This document shows, one piece after another, positions 11,563 through 19,250 of a DNA stretch of 35,120 nt; positions within the stretch are counted from its first letter, which is position 1; each line of letters starts with the position of its first letter. The notes beneath the pieces are model-generated. The model searched no databases. It was not told the origin of the DNA and saw nothing but the letters and a program-made list of their open reading frames with translations. The stretch comes from a virus. The position numbers and the translations under genes were made by a program. The stretch covers positions 1 to 35,120 of IMG/VR virus record IMGVR_UViG_3300036800_000259, one strand, 5' to 3'.

Positions 11563-13407
11563 TCACGTTGCCGGTGGTAGTACGAGACGAAGATCGTTGG
11601 GTGGCTCTGCTTCACCTAGTTCTGAACCTTCGAGGTACTTGTAAGCACGTATCGCTACTTCGTGCACTGGCTCTCCCTTAGCAAATTTCATCTGATCAAC
11701 TGGCTGACTGTCGTTGTCGTAAAGTTGCATCGTCCCGCTCTGCACGAGCAGCTGGGATGCTGCGATCGGGACTGCACAGCCGCCCTGGCCGGCGCAGGCG
11801 TTGGCACTGGGAGCGCTGAACAGGCCATTGGTAGCGGCTTTGGCCTTCACTGCAGCGAAGCCATGCTGGCCAGGCTGCGCAGCGCTGATCTTCTGTACGA
11901 AGCCACAGCCGCCTTGACCAGCGCAGTTGTTCGCGCCGCGGCAGGAGTGGTAGACCCCGATCGCAGCGCAGGTGTTGCCTGGCTCTGTCAGGTTCAGGCC
12001 CTGGCAGGCATGCGCAGGCCTACTGACAGAGCCAGTGTCAGCGCCTACTGACAGGTCTGGCGGCAGTTCGAACAGCGCCCAGCTCATGGTCATCCGGTCA
12101 CCGGAGCCGACCATCGCCGGGTAGGGGAAGATCACATCAGGACCAGCCCAGTATTGGTTGAGTACAGTTGTGATGCCGGCCAGCGAGCCTACCGCGGCCT
12201 GGTTGAACAGTGGTCGCATCAGCTCAGGTGATGAGGCTATGCGGTTCATCGCATCAGCGACGTCAACAGCACTGGGGATGTCGTAGAGACTGGGCGCCGT
12301 CTCTCCAGGTTGCAAATCGTCAGCTGTCCACGGACCATGCTCCTGGTGCCAAGCTGGCCAGGTTGTCACCTGATCGATCATCTCTAGCAGAGTAGAGAAT
12401 CGGTCGTAGTGGTCCCAGTCTCCGTAGGTGTAACGAGCCACCGCATCGGCTGAGGGAGCCAGCTCTCCGGTATCACTGTACGAGGGGTAGTCGGCTTCCA
12501 TCGCTGTTTGATCTGCTTCGTATTGTGTCGCTACTTCTGACGGGTCATCAGAACGCTGGTCAAGTACGGAGCCCTCGCCTTGGTCGGTAATGGCGTTCAT
12601 CATCGCTAATGCTTGTGAGTACGCTTTCGCTGGGTTAGCTGTGGTAATGAGAGTCCGAAAGCCGGTGTACTCTTTCTGAGGATGGCCGGTGTTCTCGACA
12701 TTGAACAGATCATTCTGCTGGGAGTCGGGAACGAATACGTGATCCCAGAGTGTCAAACCATCTTCATAGACGAAGCTCAGATACTCGTAATAGCATGAGT
12801 ACATCCAGCCGATAGTGCCGAACATCGGCAGGTCGACTTCGGTCATCTCTTCAGTCCAGCCAGCAAATGGCACAGCGGGAAAGTATTTCTCGGGTGCGGT
12901 GATATGACTTTGAGACGTTACTTCGGACTCTTCGATGATCAGGAACAGCTCTAGTTGAGTAGCTGTGAGGCCATCGATTCTTACCATGGATTCGTGGTGC
13001 ACAGTGTCTTTCAGATCTACGACATGCGGTATGACAGAGCTGTCGTAGCAGGTCCAGCCGTACTGCTCATCCTGCAGCACTGGTGAGGTGAACAGCGGTG
13101 TCACGCCGATGGCGCTGGCAAGATTGGCAGCGAGCTGTAGATGTAACATCTCTTCGACATGCACTGAGAACATGAGATTGTAGGCAGTCTCGTTGGCGGT
13201 CTGCGGGCTGGCTGTGGTCGCCGCTCCTGGCCACCAGCGGCCGGTGTAGAAGTTGCTGTCCTTGCCCGTGATCTGGTGCATGTCGGCGATTGAGGTAGCA
13301 GCGGCGAGGTACAGCGGGATGGTGAACAGTTCGACGTTGACGCATGCTTGGGCGATGGCGCGCACCGCAGCGGCATCAGCGGATCTAGCAGAGACTGGCC
13401 TTGTCAT
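11563..13407 (-). CDS. VioB/ferritin-like protein with Cys-rich C-terminus, 614 aa; candidate MNIO substrate
   Basis: The N-terminal part is a ferritin-like four-helix domain of the iminophenyl-pyruvate dimer synthase (VioB) type: VNVELFTIPLYLAA (23-36) and HVEEMLHLQLAANL (83-96) carry the usual Glu and ExxH iron ligands, and GDWDHYDRF (329-337) and EESE (159-162) are further candidates. The C-terminal part holds seven Cys (468, 480, 489, 495, 501, 538, 544) in the motifs HACQGLN, NTCAAIG, HSCRGANNCAGQGGCG and NACAGQGGC. Such Gly/Asn-flanked Cys are typical of peptides modified by MNIO enzymes; an MNIO gene lies 0.5 kb downstream. The start overlaps the methyltransferase stop (ATGA). The VioB fold is well supported; the substrate role is an inference. 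Confidence 0.8.
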   Translation of the reverse strand: MTRPVSARSADAAAVRAIAQACVNVELFTIPLYLAAATSIADMHQITGKDSNFYTGRWWPGAATTASPQTANETAYNLMFSVHVEEMLHLQLAANLASAIGVTPLFTSPVLQDEQYGWTCYDSSVIPHVVDLKDTVHHESMVRIDGLTATQLELFLIIEESEVTSQSHITAPEKYFPAVPFAGWTEEMTEVDLPMFGTIGWMYSCYYEYLSFVYEDGLTLWDHVFVPDSQQNDLFNVENTGHPQKEYTGFRTLITTANPAKAYSQALAMMNAITDQGEGSVLDQRSDDPSEVATQYEADQTAMEADYPSYSDTGELAPSADAVARYTYGDWDHYDRFSTLLEMIDQVTTWPAWHQEHGPWTADDLQPGETAPSLYDIPSAVDVADAMNRIASSPELMRPLFNQAAVGSLAGITTVLNQYWAGPDVIFPYPAMVGSGDRMTMSWALFELPPDLSVGADTGSVSRPAHACQGLNLTEPGNTCAAIGVYHSCRGANNCAGQGGCGFVQKISAAQPGQHGFAAVKAKAATNGLFSAPSANACAGQGGCAVPIAASQLLVQSGTMQLYDNDSQPVDQMKFAKGEPVHEVAIRAYKYLEGSELGEAEPPNDLRLVLPPAT

Positions 13408-14498
13408 GCTGGCAGGCTAGCGGTTCGCTCCAGCCGTTGGATGCTCCAGGCGATCGAGTCAGGATCGCTGTCGATCAAGATAGCTGACATGCCCTCAGCG
13501 CGGGCAGCCTCACCGGTACTACCGCTGCCGGCGAACATATCGAGCACAGTTCCGTCCGGTGGAGTGATCAGTCGTATTAGCCAGCGCATGAGTGCTAGTG
13601 ATTTGACCGTATTATGTGATTTGCCGTCGATCTTAGGCCGTTCTGAGGTGGGCGCTTTAGCCTGATATCGAAAGACAGGAAAAAATCGAGATGCACCGCC
13701 GTTGTCTAAATATTCGGCTCCAGTAGCTTTCATTCCCCAACCATTACCTGGTATTTTCGACGTACAGGGTTTTCCAACTGTAGAAAGGCTATTGCCGCTT
13801 TGATGGTCTAGTTCAGCCACTGGGCAGCCGTCTACGCACCCATCAGCGCAAGCGTCGTATCCGTCTGGCGTATTGGCATGGCTAATGATCACATTCGATG
13901 GCCATCGACCATCAGCACCGGGTACCATATAATTTGTGGCTTTACCCCAAGACATTGGCTGTGGTGCCGTTCCTTGGTGATTACCATTAGAATGTGTTGT
14001 GCGCGGCTTTGTATTTACTCGACAAGCGTTAATATTGAGTGCGCCGACACCATGTTTGAGAACTATTGCGGCAACGGCACCATTGAACGGCTTACGCACC
14101 AACCACCAGTGCTCACTGGCTGGTTTAAGAACTGACTTGCTCTTTGGGAAGCCAGTTCCAAACAAGTGTGTAATGCAGTCTCTAATCTCAAAACCAGCAT
14201 CTTCGAGAGCTAGTGCGGTCCAGTGTGAAGTGCGTGGTAGTGCCCAGACCAGCGCGTGACCTCCTGGCTTGAGCACTCGATAGGCTTCTTCCATGCGTTC
14301 GGTAAGCCAGTCGACCCACTTATCTCGGCCACCTCGATCTTTATCCCAGCCTTTGCCCATGAAAGCGATGCCAGCAGGCGGATCAGTGACGATAGAGTCG
14401 ATACTGTTAGTAGGGGTATCCCAGAGATGATGCAAGCAGTCACCTCGCCAGAGCTGCACGTTACGTTGATCATATTCGAGTACTGGCGAAGTAAGCAT
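13404..14498 (-). CDS. DNA methyltransferase (N6-adenine/N4-cytosine type), 364 aa, leaderless
   Basis: SAM-dependent amino-methyltransferase of the beta arrangement. The catalytic motif IV comes first (IVTDPPAGIAFMGKGWDKD, DPPA at 39-42), and the SAM motif I near the C-terminus (VLDMFAGSGSTGEAA, FAGSGSTG at 322-329). The aromatic residue usual in DPPY is replaced by Ala, as in a subgroup of phage enzymes. A middle insert with several Cys (DACADGCVDGCPVAELD) may bind zinc. No restriction gene is adjacent, so it is probably an orphan enzyme protecting phage DNA. The ATG is 6 nt behind a long-class cassette -10, and the stop overlaps the ferritin-like gene. Confidence 0.9.
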   Translation of the reverse strand: MLTSPVLEYDQRNVQLWRGDCLHHLWDTPTNSIDSIVTDPPAGIAFMGKGWDKDRGGRDKWVDWLTERMEEAYRVLKPGGHALVWALPRTSHWTALALEDAGFEIRDCITHLFGTGFPKSKSVLKPASEHWWLVRKPFNGAVAAIVLKHGVGALNINACRVNTKPRTTHSNGNHQGTAPQPMSWGKATNYMVPGADGRWPSNVIISHANTPDGYDACADGCVDGCPVAELDHQSGNSLSTVGKPCTSKIPGNGWGMKATGAEYLDNGGASRFFPVFRYQAKAPTSERPKIDGKSHNTVKSLALMRWLIRLITPPDGTVLDMFAGSGSTGEAARAEGMSAILIDSDPDSIAWSIQRLERTASLPA

Positions 14499-14540
14499 AC
14501 GTGAAGTCTACCACATCTTATCTCATACTGCACTGAGGAG
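14499..14540 (-). promoter_or_regulatory. leftward cassette promoter of the methyltransferase/ferritin-like operon, long class
   Basis: -10 TAGACT (14505-14510), TGTGG, then GTGCAGT at long-class spacing. Six nt to the ATG at 14498. Its right end (GAGGAG) is the ribosome site for the rightward gene at 14546. Confidence 0.8.
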
Positions 14541-14545
14541 AGCTG

Positions 14546-14824
14546 ATGTCGGGACCGACTGCGCTGGGCTCTTACCTCGCACAGGTGCGCCTGCTGCCGG
14601 CTGAGCTAGTGGAGCGGGAGAGCTGTCTCGTACAGATCGGCCGCCAGCACGCCATGGCGTTCGACCAGGGCCACCAGCCGAGTGGCTGCGCACTGCAGCG
14701 GGTCCTGGCGGAGCTGCGCAAGCTAGCGCAGGAGAAAGAACGAGTCGCGCTGGGACGGCCGAAGAGTAACGATCTAGACCGGATTCGAGCTAAGCGTGAT
14801 AAGCGGCTGAGCAATGGTGCTTAG
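14546..14824 (+). CDS. candidate terminase small subunit, 92 aa
   Basis: An all-helical small protein (LGSYLAQVRLLPAELVERES, then ALQRVLAELRKLAQEKERV) with a basic tail, located one insertion module upstream of TerL. Position and the LxELRxL helix fit the very short small-terminase proteins annotated in some actinophages, which recognise phage DNA. There is no specific motif to prove it; it could equally be a hypothetical helical protein. Ribosome site GAGGAG 6 nt before the ATG. Confidence 0.45.
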   Translation: MSGPTALGSYLAQVRLLPAELVERESCLVQIGRQHAMAFDQGHQPSGCALQRVLAELRKLAQEKERVALGRPKSNDLDRIRAKRDKRLSNGA

Positions 14825-15018
14825 ATGGTGTTGCTTTGATCTGTGATCAATTGCAAAGTTTGTACTAGCCCATCTGCGACAGCATTACGATATTTAGTGG
14901 ATTTTTGGTCACCTCTTTCGAGAGCAGTTTGCGCACCACGTACGTGATCATGATAAGCTTCGCGGATTTTTGCAGCTTGTCTGTTAGCGACTTGTTGCTC
15001 AAGTGATGTGTTAAACAT
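14821..15018 (-). CDS. hypothetical helical protein, 65 aa, leaderless (insertion module)
   Basis: ATG 6 nt behind a short-class cassette -10. The product MFNTSLEQQVANRQAAKIRE is charged and helical, with no Cys. Its stop overlaps the stop of the rightward gene (TTAG), and its promoter cassette supplies the ribosome site of TerL. It is therefore a compact leftward insertion between two late genes. AT-richer than the flanking genes. Confidence 0.7.
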   Translation of the reverse strand: MFNTSLEQQVANRQAAKIREAYHDHVRGAQTALERGDQKSTKYRNAVADGLVQTLQLITDQSNTI

Positions 15019-15060
15019 AACTGGATACTACCACAGACTGTACTGCCAAGCAAGAGGGAG
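15019..15060 (-). promoter_or_regulatory. leftward cassette promoter and TerL ribosome site, short class
   Basis: -35 TTGCTT, 17-nt spacer GGCAGTACAGTCTGTGG, -10 TAGTAT (15025-15030), 6 nt to the ATG at 15018. On the plus strand the cassette ends GAGGGAG, 5 nt before the GTG of TerL. Confidence 0.85.
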
Positions 15061-15065
15061 CCAGT

Positions 15066-16514
15066 GTGTCTGCTCCTAAGCTGGTCGGCAGTCAGGTGCC
15101 ACGGATCGAGTCGGTACCACCGTGGGCAACCAGCTCCGGTGCTGATGCGATCGAGCTAGCTGCACTGACCGGCATGCCGATGGACCCGGCACAGAAGCGG
15201 ATCCTCTGGGGAGCGCTAGGGCACACTGAAGATGGCGACTGGTCAGCGCCTGAGGTCGGTCTGGTCGTGCCGCGGCAGAACCTCAAGACAGTGACCATGC
15301 AGGTAGCCGCGCTGCACGCGGTGTTTCTGATGAAGTCTCGCGTTATCTACACCAGCCACATCATGACGACGACGCAGAAGATCCATGAAGAAACCATACG
15401 CATGATCGAGAACGCGCCTGATCTCGATCGTGAGGTCAAGAAGGTCAAAGCTAGTACCAATGATTACTCGATCACATTGCGGTCAGGCGCGAGAATAGAT
15501 TTCGTTGCCCGAACCGCCACGAGTGCCCGTGGCTGGTCGGGATATGATGTGATCCTCATGGATGAGGCATTTGCGCTGGCCGCTACCCAGACAGGCGCGT
15601 TGATGCCGATTCTCTTTGCACGGCAGAACTGGCAGATCTGGTATATCTCCAGTGCTGGCCAGAAAGATTCTGACGCGTTGCGCAGGATACGCAACCGTGG
15701 CATCGAGAAAGATCCGGGACTGGCCTACTACGAGTGGTCGGTGCCCAGTGAGGTCTATCAGGCCGCACCTGAGTATGTCGCGAACATGCCTGCTGCTTGG
15801 GCGCAAGCCAATCCTGCTCTCGGAATACGGATCAAGCCTAAGACACTGCAGATCGCCCAGCGGTCTATGCCGGAAGAGCAGTTTGCTCGTGAAGTGTTAG
15901 GCGTCTGGGAAGATCCACTGGGCGCGCCGATCATCGACCTCAACTTGTGGTCACTGCTGGCCGACCCTCTGTCGTCAATTTCAAGTCAGATGGTGTTCTC
16001 GATAGAAGTTGACGAAGATCTATCGTACGGCTGCATTTCAGTGTCTGGCTACCGGTCGGATGGCATCCCGCACGTTGAGGTGACCAGCCGGGATGAGGTG
16101 CTGGATCATCGTCAGGGCGTGGCGTGGTTGATAGAACGGGCTGCAGAGCTACAGGAGCAGTGGTCGCCGGCAGCCTGGGTACTCGATCCAGCGGGACCGG
16201 CAGGAGCGCTGCTGGAAGACCTCCGAGCCGCGGGCATCGAACCTGAGCTAGTCGGGGTACGTGAGCTAGGACAGGCGTGCGGTGCATTGCACAAGGCCAC
16301 CACCACGATAGACGAGTTACGTCACCTCAACCAGCCTTGTGTCGCTGAAGCGATCCGGATAGCGCAGAAGCGGGACATCGGTGACGGTCTGTGGAGCTTC
16401 AGTCGCCGACGCAGCGAGGACAGCGTATCGCCGGTACTCGGGATCGCACTAGCGTTGCATGGGCTCGCGGTGTACGGAGCGCGGGCTTACGACGTGCTGG
16501 AGTCGATGTGTTGA
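15066..16514 (+). CDS. terL: terminase large subunit, 482 aa
   Basis: ATP-driven DNA packaging motor and nuclease. The ATPase part shows the atypical Walker A VVPRQNLKT (67-75), Walker B VILMDEA (162-168) and a coupling region ISSAGQKDSDAL, the usual pattern of actinophage terminases. The C-terminal half has nuclease-type acidic residues (FSIEVDED and WVLDPAGPAGALLEDL). Full family length. GTG start behind GAGGGAG. It marks the start of the morphogenesis region. Confidence 0.93.
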   Translation: MSAPKLVGSQVPRIESVPPWATSSGADAIELAALTGMPMDPAQKRILWGALGHTEDGDWSAPEVGLVVPRQNLKTVTMQVAALHAVFLMKSRVIYTSHIMTTTQKIHEETIRMIENAPDLDREVKKVKASTNDYSITLRSGARIDFVARTATSARGWSGYDVILMDEAFALAATQTGALMPILFARQNWQIWYISSAGQKDSDALRRIRNRGIEKDPGLAYYEWSVPSEVYQAAPEYVANMPAAWAQANPALGIRIKPKTLQIAQRSMPEEQFAREVLGVWEDPLGAPIIDLNLWSLLADPLSSISSQMVFSIEVDEDLSYGCISVSGYRSDGIPHVEVTSRDEVLDHRQGVAWLIERAAELQEQWSPAAWVLDPAGPAGALLEDLRAAGIEPELVGVRELGQACGALHKATTTIDELRHLNQPCVAEAIRIAQKRDIGDGLWSFSRRRSEDSVSPVLGIALALHGLAVYGARAYDVLESMC

Positions 16515-16615
16515 GAAAACTCCTGATCGTGAGTGTAGCGGGATTGGCTTGGTGGGGTCTGGCTACGCTGGCCTATGAGCTGATGAGTCTGACGACACCG
16601 AAGTGTCCTGACTAG
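16508..16615 (+). CDS. small membrane protein, 35 aa
   Basis: GTG inside the end of TerL (7-nt overlap). The product LRKLLIVSVAGLAWWGLATL continues AYELMSLTTPKCPD and has one predicted TM helix with a basic start. Its stop shares CTAG with the stop of the opposite gene. It could be holin-like or a small accessory membrane protein; too short to assign. Confidence 0.5.
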   Translation: MLRKLLIVSVAGLAWWGLATLAYELMSLTTPKCPD

Positions 16616-16803
16616 AGTTTTCTGTATTTTCTGATGTGTTGTTGAATAGCTTTGATTTGTGGGGATAGCATGTTACTGCCGAGATCAGTATCAGAGTATA
16701 TCTCTAGTCGATCTATGAAGTCATTCCAATCAATGCGCGTATCTTCTGTGAACCATCCGTCATAGACGTTTTCTGCTGCCGCTAGTAACTCTGTGTCAAG
16801 CAT
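16612..16803 (-). CDS. hypothetical acidic protein, 63 aa (insertion module)
   Basis: AGGAG 9 nt before the ATG, so unlike most modules this one uses a ribosome site, and no cassette promoter is visible. The product is acidic and aromatic (ENVYDGWFTEDTRIDWNDFI, then DRLEIYSDTDLGSN) with a basic C-terminal helix (IKAIQQHIRKYRKL). Convergent with the rightward gene, sharing a CTAG stop overlap. The acidic character would suit a DNA-mimic or inhibitor, which is speculation. Confidence 0.65.
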   Translation of the reverse strand: MLDTELLAAAENVYDGWFTEDTRIDWNDFIDRLEIYSDTDLGSNMLSPQIKAIQQHIRKYRKL

Positions 16804-16822
16804 GTGAGTAGGCTCCTGCTCT

Positions 16823-17014
16823 GTGCGGCTGATACATGAGATCGTGATCCTGGCGCTGGAGGTGCTGGGCATCCTGTTGGTGGCGGCTGGGCTGGGCTTC
16901 CTGGTGGCTGTCTGGATCGGCTGGGCTGGGCTGGCGGTGACCGGCGTCGTGCTGCTGGGTGCTGCTGCGCTCGTCGCCCGACGCCAGCGCGAGATGTCAT
17001 CTCCTACTAAGTAA
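16823..17014 (+). CDS. small membrane protein, 63 aa, two TM helices
   Basis: GTG start. Hydrophobic segments about 7-34 (IVILALEVLGILLVAAGLGF and on) and 35-52, followed by a basic tail RRQREMSSPTK. A holin-like layout (two helices, basic end) but also common in other small phage proteins. It lies between two leftward modules and overlaps the second by 18 nt. Ribosome site is weak. Confidence 0.55.
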   Translation: MRLIHEIVILALEVLGILLVAAGLGFLVAVWIGWAGLAVTGVVLLGAAALVARRQREMSSPTK

Positions 17015-17164
17015 TTCTTGGCAATGTGGGCAGTCGACAAGACGATCGGTGAGAATAAATTTCTTAGGGCGATGTTCTTGTGAGATGCGACAGAGCGGCC
17101 ATAGATATTCAGGGTCTCCATTACGATGAACAATGTGTTTGTCACTGTAGGCAATATTTTGCAT
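16997..17164 (-). CDS. small zinc-ribbon-like protein, 55 aa, leaderless (insertion module)
   Basis: ATG 6 nt behind a short-class cassette -10. The product MQNIAYSDKHIVHRNGDPEY continues with WPLC and CPHCQ (Cys25, Cys45, Cys48), a probable zinc-binding site. A leftward insertion between late genes; its promoter cassette provides the ribosome site for the 48-aa gene at 17214. Confidence 0.65.
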   Translation of the reverse strand: MQNIAYSDKHIVHRNGDPEYLWPLCRISQEHRPKKFILTDRLVDCPHCQELLSRR

Positions 17165-17208
17165 AACTAGATACTACCACAGACTGTACTGTCACGCAAG
17201 CAAGGGAG
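17165..17208 (-). promoter_or_regulatory. leftward cassette promoter, short class
   Basis: -35 TTGCGT, 17-nt spacer GACAGTACAGTCTGTGG, -10 TAGTAT (17171-17176), 6 nt to the ATG at 17164. The plus-strand end AAGGGAG lies 7 nt before the ATG at 17214. Confidence 0.85.
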
Positions 17209-17213
17209 CCCGT

Positions 17214-17360
17214 ATGCCGTGCTCCGAAGATCAGACTGCACTGTGCTTTAGCTGCACAGACGTCCAGCATCTGGAGACAGAGCTAGCGCATTTACAGATC
17301 TTGCTGGCTGTGTTCGCGTGGCCCTGGCCAAAGCTGCTGCAGGGGAGCGACATTTCGTGA
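17214..17360 (+). CDS. hypothetical protein, 48 aa
   Basis: ATG behind AAGGGAG. The product MPCSEDQTALCFSCTDVQHL has three Cys and continues as a helix (ETELAHLQILLAVFAWPWPK). Its stop overlaps the portal GTG (GTGA), so it probably serves translational coupling to the portal gene. No family recognised. Confidence 0.55.
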   Translation: MPCSEDQTALCFSCTDVQHLETELAHLQILLAVFAWPWPKLLQGSDIS

Positions 17361-18583
17361 GCTTGCTATTCCGGACAGCCAATATCGAGGGGCCGTACTT
17401 CGGCGAGTTCCCCGGTGCGATGGCCTCTGATGTGATCCCACATCGGCTGAGTATGCAGCTTGCACCGGGTCACATGATCAACAACGACTCGGCACTACGG
17501 CACTCAGCGGTCTGGGCTTGCTTGCGGTTACGCGCGAACCTGATCTCGACGTTTCCGATCGACTGCTACCGCAAGGGTCAGTACGGCATCGCTGATGTTG
17601 AGGTGACCAAGCCACCGATCCTGATCAACCCTGGTGGTGAGTGCGTCGACTACATGGAGTGGATGTACAGCACACAATTTGACCTTGATCGTGCCGGCAA
17701 CAGCATCGGCCTGATCACCGAACGCAATGGCTTCGGCCTGCCGGCTGTGATCCAGCTAGTGCCGCTGGCCTGGGTGTCGGTGAACATCGTGGACAACGTG
17801 CTGGTGGAGTACTTTATCCGTGGTCATCCTTACCCTCCGCGGCAGATCTGGCACGAGAAACAGTACACAGTCGCAGGTTTTCACTTAGGGCTGTCTCCGA
17901 TTATGTATGCTGCCTGGAGCATCGGTGAGCACTTGAGTATTCAGGATTTCGCTATCTCTTGGTTCACTAATGGTGGTATCCCGCGTGGTCATCTGCAGAA
18001 CACCATGCTCCCGACACCAACTCGTGACCAGATGCGCGATGTTAAGGCGTTGGTGAAAGAATCAGTGAACAGCGGTGATGTGCTGGTCACTGGCAAGGAC
18101 TGGGAATACAATATGGTTCAAGCCGAACAGACGGGAATGGAATGGATCGAAGCTCGCAAACTTGGCCCCACTGAGATAGCGCGATTCTTCGACTGCCCTT
18201 CTGACTTGATTGACTCAGCTATTTCTGGGTCAAGCGTAACTTATGCGAATGTGACTCAGAGAAACTTGCAATTCCTAACAATGAGTCTCGGGCCAACAAT
18301 TATTCGTCGTGAGAATAGCTTGAACAAGCTATTGCCTAATCGCCAGTTCTGCAAGCTGAACACCAAAGCGTTGTTGCGTATGGACCCACTGACGCAAGCA
18401 CAGATCATCAATCTTCAGGTAGCTGGCCGCGTGCTCACCCCGTCTGAAGCTCGCTTGCTTGACGATCGGCCACCACTGACCGCTGCGGACAGAGCTGAGT
18501 TCGACCAACTGTGGCCGCCACGTCCGCAGCCTGGACCGACAACACCATCGCCTACCGCCCCTGTACCTGCTGAATCTGAGTAA
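17357..18583 (+). CDS. HK97-type portal protein, 408 aa
   Basis: Dodecameric portal through which DNA enters and leaves the head. Family hallmarks are HSAVWACLRLRANLISTFPI (about residues 50-69), the central LDRAGNSIGLI region, the NGGIPRGHL loop and the GMEWIEARKLGPTEIARFFDCPSDLI block, followed by a Pro-rich disordered tail. The GTG at 17357 overlaps the upstream stop and has AGGGGAG 9 nt before it, so it is preferred over a GTG at 17318. Confidence 0.9.
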   Translation: MSLLFRTANIEGPYFGEFPGAMASDVIPHRLSMQLAPGHMINNDSALRHSAVWACLRLRANLISTFPIDCYRKGQYGIADVEVTKPPILINPGGECVDYMEWMYSTQFDLDRAGNSIGLITERNGFGLPAVIQLVPLAWVSVNIVDNVLVEYFIRGHPYPPRQIWHEKQYTVAGFHLGLSPIMYAAWSIGEHLSIQDFAISWFTNGGIPRGHLQNTMLPTPTRDQMRDVKALVKESVNSGDVLVTGKDWEYNMVQAEQTGMEWIEARKLGPTEIARFFDCPSDLIDSAISGSSVTYANVTQRNLQFLTMSLGPTIIRRENSLNKLLPNRQFCKLNTKALLRMDPLTQAQIINLQVAGRVLTPSEARLLDDRPPLTAADRAEFDQLWPPRPQPGPTTPSPTAPVPAESE

Positions 18584-18589
18584 TTGTTT

Positions 18590-18751
18590 CTAGCCCCAGT
18601 CCTGGCTGTCAGCGACATCACGAGCAATGCTAGTGATCATGTTTACGTGCCATGCGCACATAGTCTTTAGCTCTTCCTCACCATTTTCTCGTGTGACCAC
18701 AAGAGTGGCGTCAGCATCGCGCTTGCAGTGATGTGCTGGACATTTGCTCAT
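18590..18751 (-). CDS. small zinc-binding protein, 53 aa, leaderless (insertion module)
   Basis: ATG 7 nt behind a short-class cassette -10. The product MSKCPAHHCKRDADATLVVT has CPAHHC at the start and CAWH at 32-35, a likely zinc site. It converges on the portal gene with a 6-nt gap. Function unknown. Confidence 0.7.
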   Translation of the reverse strand: MSKCPAHHCKRDADATLVVTRENGEEELKTMCAWHVNMITSIARDVADSQDWG

Positions 18752-18793
18752 AAGCTAGACACTACCACAGACTGTACTGTCAACGCAAGGGAG
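18752..18793 (-). promoter_or_regulatory. leftward cassette promoter, short class
   Basis: -10 TAGTGT (18759-18764), spacer block GACAGTACAGTCTGTGG, -35 TTGCGT at 18 nt. Seven nt to the ATG at 18751. The plus-strand end AAGGGAG serves the GTG at 18801. Confidence 0.85.
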
Positions 18794-18800
18794 ATCTCTC

Positions 18801-19250
18801 GTGACTGTCAACCGCGCACGTACCGGCACGTTCCGTCCGGCTGCTGCGACACCGCCGGTGACCCGGCAGAACGTGACACCGACCAGCCAGCGGCAGGCCA
18901 GCAGCTTCCGCGTGGGTGAGCTGACGCGGGCTGCGACCTTGGATCGAGCGGACATCAAGAGCAAGACCGGTAAGCCGAAAGATGATGAGTCGTTGTTCGC
19001 TGATGACAAAGAGAAGATCTCGGTGCAGAAAGACGCCGCAACCGAAGATGAGAAGGACAAGGACAAGAAAGATGCTGACGAAGCGGTAGGTGTGAAGAAA
19101 GCTGCTGGTGATGCAGACGACTTTGAGCCGATGCATGGTGATCTGACGATTGACGACGACGACTCGAATGCTCACTCATCGACGCCAGCTAAGAATGACA
19201 CTGGAGTACCGAGTACGCCTAGCGGTGTGAAGGCTCCGAGTAACGCCTGA
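18801..19250 (+). CDS. disordered charged protein between portal and protease, 149 aa (scaffold-like)
   Basis: Pro/Thr-rich N-terminus, then a very acidic and Lys-rich low-complexity middle (ATEDEKDKDKKDADEAVG) and an acidic run DDDDS near the end. No fold expected. Position between portal and prohead protease and the charge pattern allow a scaffolding or accessory assembly role, but this is inference. The stop overlaps the next ATG (TGATG). Confidence 0.6.
   Translation: MTVNRARTGTFRPAAATPPVTRQNVTPTSQRQASSFRVGELTRAATLDRADIKSKTGKPKDDESLFADDKEKISVQKDAATEDEKDKDKKDADEAVGVKKAAGDADDFEPMHGDLTIDDDDSNAHSSTPAKNDTGVPSTPSGVKAPSNA

Noticed and set aside
10244-13407. Classical bufferin or methanobactin operon with a small precursor peptide
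   Set aside because: No short ORF with a leader and Cys core was found near the MNIO on either strand; the only protein with suitable Cys motifs is the ferritin-like one.
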